A stretch of DNA of 64,000 bases, from contig NZ_JBKFEY010000014.1 in the NCBI RefSeq assembly GCF_046507575.1, forward strand, positions 1 to 64,000, in the 5' to 3' direction. Below, piece after piece: positions 58,307 through 64,000 of the stretch. Position 1 is the stretch's first letter. Each line of letters starts with the position of its first letter. This DNA is from Pontitalea aquivivens (lineage in GTDB: Bacteria > Pseudomonadota > Alphaproteobacteria > Rhodobacterales > Rhodobacteraceae). Both the position numbers and the translations under genes were made by a program. Under the pieces are notes generated by a model that did no database searches, was not told the origin of the DNA, and saw only the letters and a program-made list of their open reading frames with translations.

Positions 58307-59116
58307 CATTGCTGGACTTTCGCCGCGGCCGGGATTGCGGATTTCCGCCCGCTTCTGCCGGCTGGCACGCGGGTCTATATCGCCCATATCGACGGCACCC
58401 CGATCGGGGACATGGTCGCCACCGCGCGGCGCCTGCGTGACGAAGGCTTTGCGCCGATGCCCCATCTGCCCGCCCGCCTGATCCGCGACCGGGCGACGCT
58501 GGCCGACTGGATTGCGCGCTATCGCGCCGAGGCGGGCGTGTCCGGGGCGCTGGTGCTGGGCGGCGGGCGGTCGCAGGCCGCGGGGGATTTCGACAATGCC
58601 ATGCAGCTGCTGGACACGGGGCTGTTTGAAGGCTTTACCCGGCTGCATGTGGCCGGCCACCCCGAGGGCAACCGCGACATCGACCCCGATGGCTCGGACC
58701 GGATGGTGATGGAGGCGCTGCGCCTGAAACAGGCCTTTGCCGCGCGCAGCGATGCGCGCATGGCGATCGTCACCCAGTTCTGCTTTGACCCCGCCCCGGT
58801 GATTGCCTGGGCGGACCGGCTGGCGGCCGATGGCATCGACCTGCCGATCCATATCGGCGTGGCGGGCCCCGCGCGGCTGCAGACGCTGGTGAAATTCGCC
58901 GTGGCCTGTGGCGTGGGGCCCAGCATCCGCGTGCTGCAACGGCGCGCGCGCGATGTGACGCGGCTGTTGCTGCCCTTTGAGCCGACCGCGTTTCTGACCG
59001 CCCTGGCCGCGCACAAGGCGGCCAGCCCCGCCTTCGGCATCGGCTCGGTGCATCTGTTCCCCCTTGGGGGGATCGCGACCACGGCCGCCTGGCTGGCGGA
59101 CCACACGAAAGGCTGA
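58303..59116 (+). pseudogene. Methylenetetrahydrofolate reductase, apparent N-terminal deletion/frameshift
   Basis: An ATG at 58303 overlaps the preceding stop and encodes MTLLDF, the expected start of this family, but that frame ends after about 45 codons. The rest of the protein (LLPAGTRVYIAHIDGTPIGDMV through FPLGGIATTAAWLADH) is in another frame from 58307 to 59116. The segment that normally lies between, with the conserved Glu of the N-terminal strand (an SIEVMPRTA-like motif), is missing, so about 70-85 bp appear deleted. The only in-frame ATG (58412) would give 234 residues without the first barrel strands. It is either a real inactivation or an assembly error; the remainder is well conserved. 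Product family: MTHFR, reducing methylene-THF with FAD. Confidence 0.6.
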
Positions 59117-59118
59117 TC

Positions 59119-60099
59119 ATGACCCGCACCGTTCTGGAATCGAAAACGAAAGCCGTGGTGATCGGCTTTGACGAGCCGTTTTGCGTGATCGGCGAACGCA
59201 TCAACCCCACGGGCCGCAAGAAGCTGGCCGCCGAGCTGGAGGCAGGCGATTTCAGCACCGTGGAACGCGACGCGCTGGAACAGGTGGCCTGCGGGGCGAC
59301 GGTGCTGGATATCAATTCGGGCGCGGTGTTTTCCAACAGGATGGCCCAGGACCCGCGCTATGCCGACAACAACTTTGTCGAGCCGCCGCTGATGCGCGAC
59401 CTGTGCGCGCGGGTGCAGGCGCTGGTCGATGTACCCTTGTGCATCGACAGTTCGGTCCCCGAGGCGCTGAAGGCGGGCCTGGAAACCTGCGCGGGCCGGC
59501 CCTTGCTGAATTCCGTCACCGGCGAGGAAGAGCGGCTGGACCTGGTCCTGCCCCTGGTGCGGAAATACAACGTGCCGGTCGTGGCGATTTCCAACGACGA
59601 CAGCGGCATTTCCGAAGACCCCGACGTGCGCTTTGCCGTGGCGAAAAAGATCGTGCAGCGCGCGGCCGATTACGGCATTCCGGCGCATGACATCGTGGTG
59701 GATCCGCTGGTGATGCCGGTGGGCGCGATGGCCAGTGCCGGGCGGCAGGTGTTCACGCTGATCCGGCGGCTGCGGGCGGAACTGGGGGTGAACACGACCT
59801 GCGGCGCCTCGAACATCAGCTTTGGGCTGCCGCACCGGCATGGGGTGAATGCGGCCTTCCTGCCGATGGCGATCGGCGCGGGCATGACCAGCGCGATCAT
59901 GAACCCCGTGCGCGCCCCCGAGATGGAGGCGATCCGCGCCGCCAACCTGCTGATGGATCACGACCCCAACGGCGGCGACTGGATCCGGTTCGCCCGCATC
60001 CTTGAGGCGATGAAGCCGGGCGCGGACTTTGCCGAAGCCGCGGCCGCGGCCGCCGCTGCGGGGACGGGGCGCGCAGGACGGCGGCGCGCGCGCGGCTGA
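59119..60099 (+). CDS. Pterin-binding methyltetrahydrofolate methyltransferase
   Basis: A 326-residue protein with a pterin-binding TIM barrel (PF00809). FCVIGERINPTGRKKLA at the start, GATVLDINSGAV, PLCIDSSVPEALKAGLE, NSVTGEEERL, and SNISFGLPHRHGVNAAFLPMAIGAGMTSAIMNP are typical of MtvB/AcsE-type methyltransferases that move methyl groups between a corrinoid protein and tetrahydrofolate. The corrinoid protein and substrate methyltransferase are not in the window. The C-terminus is Ala/Arg-rich. It begins two bases after the reductase gene. Confidence 0.88.
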   Translation: MTRTVLESKTKAVVIGFDEPFCVIGERINPTGRKKLAAELEAGDFSTVERDALEQVACGATVLDINSGAVFSNRMAQDPRYADNNFVEPPLMRDLCARVQALVDVPLCIDSSVPEALKAGLETCAGRPLLNSVTGEEERLDLVLPLVRKYNVPVVAISNDDSGISEDPDVRFAVAKKIVQRAADYGIPAHDIVVDPLVMPVGAMASAGRQVFTLIRRLRAELGVNTTCGASNISFGLPHRHGVNAAFLPMAIGAGMTSAIMNPVRAPEMEAIRAANLLMDHDPNGGDWIRFARILEAMKPGADFAEAAAAAAAAGTGRAGRRRARG

Positions 60100-60135
60100 C
60101 ACGCTGTCTGGCATGCTGTCTGGCACGCGGTCTGG
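60100..60135. repeat. 12-bp tandem repeat after the methyltransferase gene
   Basis: Three units, CACGCTGTCTGG, CATGCTGTCTGG and CACGCGGTCTGG, start right after the stop codon. The spacer up to 60255 holds nothing else recognised. Confidence 0.75.
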
Positions 60136-60255
60136 CGCTGGCTGGGGGCCGGGGCCACAGGCGCGGCTCGACTCGGCCAGTCTGGCGCGCTATGGCTTTG
60201 GCGCCGGGACAGGGCCGCGCGGACCTGCCCGGCCGGGTTAGCAATAGGGGCAGGC

Positions 60256-60420
60256 ATGATCTACACCATCGCAGCAGTTCTGGGCGCCATCATCGGCTAT
60301 CGCCGCGCGGTCAGGCGCGGTGGCAACGGCTTTGACCGGGCGCAATATGCCACCGTTCACGCCATTGCCTTCGGCCTTGCCGGCCTGTTCGTGACGCTGA
60401 TGATCGACCGCGCCTGGTAG
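60256..60420 (+). CDS. Small two-helix membrane protein, unknown
   Basis: A 54-residue protein with two hydrophobic segments (1-14 and 34-50) separated by a basic loop (YRRAVRRGGNGFDR). AGGGGCAGGC precedes the ATG. It lies 11 bases before the VWA gene and is probably co-transcribed. No family was recognised; it is shorter than most annotation cut-offs but codon use fits its neighbours. Confidence 0.6.
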   Translation: MIYTIAAVLGAIIGYRRAVRRGGNGFDRAQYATVHAIAFGLAGLFVTLMIDRAW

Positions 60421-60431
60421 GGGCGGCGGCG

Positions 60432-61613
60432 ATGTTCCTGCCCTTCTTCGGCACCCTGCGCCGTGGCGGCGTTCCGGTAAGCCTGCGCGAATACCTGTCC
60501 TTTCTGGAAGGACTGGCGGCGGGGCTGTGCACCTATGATCTGGACGGGTTCTACTATTTCGCCCGCGCCACGATGGTAAAGGACGAACGCCACCTGGACA
60601 GGTTCGACCGCGCCTTCGCCGAAACCTTCCGCGGCCTGGAAGCGATCACGCCCGAAGCCGTGCTGGACGCGCTGAACCTGCCCGAAGACTGGCTGCGCAA
60701 GCTGGCCGAAAAGCACCTGAGCGATGCGGAAAAGGCCCGGATCGAGGCGCTGGGCGGGTTTGACAAGCTGATGGAAACCCTGCGCCAGCGGCTGCAAGAA
60801 CAGAAGGGCCGCCATCAGGGCGGCAACAAATGGGTGGGCACCGCCGGCACCTCGCCCTTTGGCGCCTATGGCTATAACCCCGAAGGCGTGCGCATCGGCC
60901 AGGCCGAAAGCCGCCACCAACGCGCCGTCAAGGTCTGGGACAAGCGCGAATTCCGCGATTTCGACGATACGGTGGAACTGGGCACGCGCAATATCAAGGT
61001 CGCACTGAAGCGGCTGCGCCAATGGGCGCGGCACGGCGCACAAGAGGAACTGGACCTGCCCGCCACGATCCGCGCCAGCGCCGACGCGGGCTTCATCGAC
61101 GTGAAAACCCGGCCCGAACGGCACAATGCCGTCAAGGTGGTGCTGTTTCTGGATGTGGGCGGGTCGATGGACAGCCACATCCGGCTGGTCGAGGAACTGT
61201 TTTCCGCCGCCAAGGCCGAATTCAAGCATCTGGAACATTACTATTTCCACAACTGCCTTTATGAGGCGGTCTGGCGCGACAACCGCCGCCGCCGGGACGA
61301 ACAGATCCCGACCTGGGAGGTGCTGAACCGCTATGGCCCCGATTACAAATGCATCTTCGTGGGCGATGCGGCCATGTCCCCCTATGAGGTGACCCATGCG
61401 GGCGGGGCCAATGAACACTGGAACGCGGAACCGGGCGCGTTGTGGCTGACGCGGGCGCGCGAACAATGGCCCGACAATGTCTGGCTGAACCCGGTGGCCG
61501 AACGCGGCTGGGGCCATACGCAATCCACCGCGATCATCCGCCAGCTGTTTGACGGCCGGATGTTTCCGCTGACGCTGCAGGGCATCACCGGCGCGATGAA
61601 GGCCCTGGGATGA
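60432..61613 (+). CDS. VWA-domain protein (CoxE-like)
   Basis: A 393-residue cytoplasmic protein. Residues 1-110 match the CoxE-like N-terminal region (FFGTLRRGGVPVSLREYLSFLEGL), and the VWA domain holds the metal-site motif FLDVGGSMDSHI with Gly in place of the first Ser. GWGHTQSTAII near the end is typical of this group. Such proteins usually work with a MoxR-type AAA+ ATPase, whose gene is not seen here. It overlaps the next gene by four bases. Confidence 0.85.
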   Translation: MFLPFFGTLRRGGVPVSLREYLSFLEGLAAGLCTYDLDGFYYFARATMVKDERHLDRFDRAFAETFRGLEAITPEAVLDALNLPEDWLRKLAEKHLSDAEKARIEALGGFDKLMETLRQRLQEQKGRHQGGNKWVGTAGTSPFGAYGYNPEGVRIGQAESRHQRAVKVWDKREFRDFDDTVELGTRNIKVALKRLRQWARHGAQEELDLPATIRASADAGFIDVKTRPERHNAVKVVLFLDVGGSMDSHIRLVEELFSAAKAEFKHLEHYYFHNCLYEAVWRDNRRRRDEQIPTWEVLNRYGPDYKCIFVGDAAMSPYEVTHAGGANEHWNAEPGALWLTRAREQWPDNVWLNPVAERGWGHTQSTAIIRQLFDGRMFPLTLQGITGAMKALG

Positions 61614-61954
61614 GGCGTGTCGCACAGCTGTGGCGCCGCCACCGGCTGGCGATCCTGGGCTTTGGTCTGGCGCTGGTGCTGGTGCTGGTCTTTGCGGTGC
61701 GGTTGACGGTGGCGGCCTTCTACTGGTCCGATCCCGCGCATCGCCGTGCCACGCCCGAAGGCTGGATGACGATGGGCTATCTGGCGCGCAGCTGGCAGCT
61801 GGACCCGGCGGCGCTGGCGGCGCATCTGGGGCTTGACCCGGGCACCGCGCGCGGCGTGACCCTGGCCCAGCTGGCCCGCGCCCGCGCGATTCCCGAAGAC
61901 CGGCTGCTGGCGGATCTGGCCGCCGCCCTGCCCGACCTGGGCAAGGCGCCATGA
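61610..61954 (+). CDS. Membrane-anchored small protein, unknown
   Basis: A 114-residue protein with a basic N-terminus, one membrane helix (about 15-38), and an outer or periplasmic domain (WSDPAHRRATPEGWMTMGYLARSWQLDP). The tail contains a helix-turn-helix-like pattern (MTMGYLARSWQLDPAALAAHLGL) without other support. It overlaps both neighbours by four bases, inside the VWA-dedA operon. Family not recognised. Confidence 0.65.
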   Translation: MRRVAQLWRRHRLAILGFGLALVLVLVFAVRLTVAAFYWSDPAHRRATPEGWMTMGYLARSWQLDPAALAAHLGLDPGTARGVTLAQLARARAIPEDRLLADLAAALPDLGKAP

Positions 61955-62595
61955 CCGCGGGCCTGACCACTGGCCTGACCACTGGCCTGGCCGACACCGC
62001 GCTTGCGCTTTTGCCGCAATGGGGCCCCTGGCTGGTGGGGCTGACGACCTTCCTGTCCTGCCTGGCGCTGCCGGTTCCCGCCTCGGTCCTGATGATCGCG
62101 GCGGGCGCCTTTGTCGGCGCGGGCGATCTGGCGCTGGGCACGGTTGCGGGCGCGGCCTGGGGCGGGGCGATCGCGGGCGATCAGCTGGGCTATCGGCTGG
62201 GCCGGCGCGCCGGGCGCTGGCTGCCCGCCCCCACCAGCCGCAAAGGCCGCCTGATGCGCGAGGCAGCCGCGCGGCTGAAGACGCGCGGCACCGCGACCGT
62301 GTTCCTGACACGCTGGCTGTTTTCGCCGCTGGGCCCTTGGGTGAACCTTGCCGCGGGCGCCGCGGGCTATGATGCGCCCCGCTTTGGCCTGGCCGCCGCC
62401 GCGGGCGAGGCGGTCTGGGTCGGCGTCTATGTGGGGCTGGGGGTTGCCTTCGGCGCCAATCTGCAGGCCGCGACCGCGCTGGCGGGCGATGCGATCGGCG
62501 CGCTGAGCGCGACCGCCGTGGCCGCCTATCTGGGCGCGCGCCTGTGGCGTGCCGCGCGCAAGGGTGCACGCGCAAGACCCCGCAACCGCCATTGA
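61951..62595 (+). CDS. DedA-family membrane protein
   Basis: A 214-residue VTT/DedA (SNARE-associated) membrane protein. LALPVPASVLMIAAGAF and the loop GAIAGDQLGYRLGRRAG are family signatures, as is RWLFSPLGPWVNLAAG. DedA proteins act as lipid flippases in bacterial envelopes. The N-terminus carries an in-frame 12-bp repeat (Gly-Leu-Thr-Thr, 61960-61983). Confidence 0.88.
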   Translation: MTAGLTTGLTTGLADTALALLPQWGPWLVGLTTFLSCLALPVPASVLMIAAGAFVGAGDLALGTVAGAAWGGAIAGDQLGYRLGRRAGRWLPAPTSRKGRLMREAAARLKTRGTATVFLTRWLFSPLGPWVNLAAGAAGYDAPRFGLAAAAGEAVWVGVYVGLGVAFGANLQAATALAGDAIGALSATAVAAYLGARLWRAARKGARARPRNRH

Positions 62596-62626
62596 CCCGG
62601 CCCCCGATCCGCCCCACATCTGCGCC

Positions 62627-63319
62627 ATGATCAAATTCCTGCCCCTGCTGCTTCTGATCCTCTACGGCCTTGTGCTGTGGCAATTCTCGGCCTGGCAACT
62701 GGGCCGGCAGCTGGATGCCCGGTCGCGCCCGCTGGACGATCCCGGCCTGCGCCCGGTGCTGGCCCGGCTTGCGCTGGCGCTTGGCCTGCCCCGGGTGCCG
62801 GTCTTCATCTTCGATGTCGATCCGGTCAACGGCCTGGCCGCACCCGATGGCCGGGTGTTCCTGACCCGCGGCTTCGTGCAGAAATACCGCGCGGGCCAGA
62901 TCCTGCCCGAGGAACTGGCCGCGGTGGTCGCCCATGAACTGGGGCATGTCGCGCTGGGCCATGCGCGGCGCCGGATGATCGATTTCACCGGCCAGAACGC
63001 GCTGCGGGTGCTGCTGATGACGCTGCTGGGCCGGTTCCTGCCCTTCATCGGCATCTGGATCGCCAATCTGCTGACCACGGCGCTGGCCGCACGCCTGTCG
63101 CGGCGCGACGAATTCGAGGCCGACGAATATGCCTCGGCGCTGCTGGTCAAGGCAGGCATCGGCACCGGGCCGCAAAAATCGCTGTTCGCCAAGCTGGACG
63201 CGCTGACGCGCAACGCGGGCGAAGGCATCCCGGCCTGGCTTCTGACGCATCCGAAATCGGCCGAACGCATCGCCGCGATCGAGGCGAATGAGACGCGCTG
63301 GGGCCTGGACCGCGCCTGA
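62627..63319 (+). CDS. M48-family metalloprotease
   Basis: A 230-residue membrane-anchored zinc protease. One membrane helix at the start (about 3-20) is followed by VDPVNGLAAPDGRVFLTRG, the HELGH motif (His103, Glu104, His107), a hydrophobic pair around 125-160, and RRDEFEADEYASALL with the third zinc ligand Glu. The C-terminal THPKSAERIAAIE is typical for M48. It resembles HtpX-like quality-control proteases. It follows dedA by 31 bases and may be in the same operon. Confidence 0.9.
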   Translation: MIKFLPLLLLILYGLVLWQFSAWQLGRQLDARSRPLDDPGLRPVLARLALALGLPRVPVFIFDVDPVNGLAAPDGRVFLTRGFVQKYRAGQILPEELAAVVAHELGHVALGHARRRMIDFTGQNALRVLLMTLLGRFLPFIGIWIANLLTTALAARLSRRDEFEADEYASALLVKAGIGTGPQKSLFAKLDALTRNAGEGIPAWLLTHPKSAERIAAIEANETRWGLDRA

Positions 63320-63379
63320 TGCCACACCCCCTACCCTTTGCCCCGCTTTGCCGCTAGCCTCGCCCCGGTGTGAGGTACG

Positions 63380-64000
63380 ATGACCGCAGACGTGACGCGC
63401 AGGGTAAACCGCCGCCGGGTGTTCTACATCCCCGGCTATGACCCGATTCCCCCCCGCCGCTACCGCGAACTCTACCGCCGTGAAGGCGCGGCCCAGGCGG
63501 CCCTGTCGGGCTATGACCTGACCCTGACCCCGGGCACCGCACCGGGCTTTGGCTGGCGCGTGCGCTCAACCCAGGACGGTCAGGCCACCGAAACCGAAAT
63601 CACCGTCCTGCCCTGGTCGGACATCGTGCGCGCCAGCATGGGCCAGTCGATCGCCGCGACCTATGGGCAACTGATCCGCACCTCATGGATCTATGTGACC
63701 TCTGGCGCGCTGACGCGGCTGATGCGGCTGCGCAAGGGGCCGGTGATCGCGGCACTCTACCCCGTTGCAATGCTGCTGGCCCAGGCCGCGCTGGCTCTGG
63801 CGGCGGGCCTTGCACTGGGCGCGCTGGCCGCAGGGTTTGCCACGCGGCTCTGGCCCGGTGCCGGGTCCATCGCAGGCCTGGCGCTCGGCCTGGCCACGGC
63901 CCTGGCCATCGGCCTGGCCCTGCTGCGCTGGTTTCGCGCACGCGATGGCCACCTTTTTGCCTATTACCTGATGCATGACTATGCCTTCACCGCCCGCGAT
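63380..64000 (+). CDS. Conserved membrane protein, cut by the window end
   Basis: The reading frame from ATG 63380 is open for 207 codons to the last base, so the gene is incomplete. VFYIPGYDPIPPRRYRELYRREGA resembles the first strand and loop of an alpha/beta-hydrolase-like protein, as seen in alphaproteobacterial proteins of unknown function. About 100 residues later come two hydrophobic helices (about 118-175) and RARDGHLFAYYLMHDYAFTARD. A GTGAGG ribosome-binding site lies upstream. Function is unknown; a membrane-bound hydrolase is one guess. Confidence 0.7.
   Translation, partial: MTADVTRRVNRRRVFYIPGYDPIPPRRYRELYRREGAAQAALSGYDLTLTPGTAPGFGWRVRSTQDGQATETEITVLPWSDIVRASMGQSIAATYGQLIRTSWIYVTSGALTRLMRLRKGPVIAALYPVAMLLAQAALALAAGLALGALAAGFATRLWPGAGSIAGLALGLATALAIGLALLRWFRARDGHLFAYYLMHDYAFTARD

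Overview
The window is about 64 kb of high-GC DNA (roughly two thirds G+C by eye) from an alphaproteobacterium, most likely a member of the Rhodobacteraceae. The evidence is the intact order dusB(nifR3)-ntrB-ntrC-ntrY-ntrX-trkA-trkH-hfq-hflX, an NtrC without the GAFTGA loop (as known for Rhodobacter capsulatus), an IscR with a single cysteine (as described for R. sphaeroides), fused ispDF, and several small Rhodobacterales-type proteins. It is mainly core chromosome. I see no prophage, transposase, CRISPR array or rRNA. Bases 1-67 are poly-G/poly-C and look like a contig-end artefact.

Layout. 0-8 kb: 3-hydroxybutyrate dehydrogenase, a candidate sRNA, a YejA-like peptide-binding protein with an entericidin-like lipopeptide, a CsbD-like protein, and a tightly overlapping ligase-lysE-frnE-MFS operon. 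8-18 kb: mfd, a small membrane protein often annotated as a SufBCD component, hemB, a SYLF lipoprotein, a lytic transglycosylase, ssb, a beta-hydroxyacid dehydrogenase and a penicillin-acylase-type amidase. 18-31 kb: the nitrogen-regulation / K+ uptake / hfq-hflX operon on the minus strand. 31-40 kb: ispDF-pgpA-pncC, coq10-like, hpt, a dihaem cytochrome c, lipA, the divergent DUF6456/DUF6477 pair and a HerA-like ATPase. 40-46 kb: an IalB-like protein, an envelope cluster (KAS-ACP-lpxD), and a divergent pair of L,D-transpeptidase and MepK/YcbK-like peptidase. 46-54 kb: tRNA-Arg(CCG) and the iron-sulfur operon iscR-nifS-sufB-sufC-sufD-two membrane proteins-sufS. 54-64 kb: a hydrolase operon, rlmE, ppx, a one-carbon cluster (PF13769 protein, methylenetetrahydrofolate reductase, pterin methyltransferase), a VWA protein, a DedA protein, an M48 peptidase and an unfinished membrane protein.

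The most unusual signal is non-coding. Between the HerA-like gene and the ialB-like gene (39735-40000) lie two tandem sRNA-like transcription units, each with its own intrinsic terminator, that share 19 nt of perfect complementarity. The upstream RNA carries a CU-rich UCCUCCC stretch and the downstream one would mask it, so they could be an sRNA and an adjacent sponge. A second sRNA candidate (1026-1101, minus) has a near-consensus promoter and a strong terminator. Other observations: a probable N-terminal deletion/frameshift in the methylenetetrahydrofolate reductase gene, a dispersed palindromic intergenic repeat (seven loci), several 12-17 bp tandem arrays at gene edges, and a possible CTG start for hflX.

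Where functions are named they rest on motif recognition by reading; no database search was possible.
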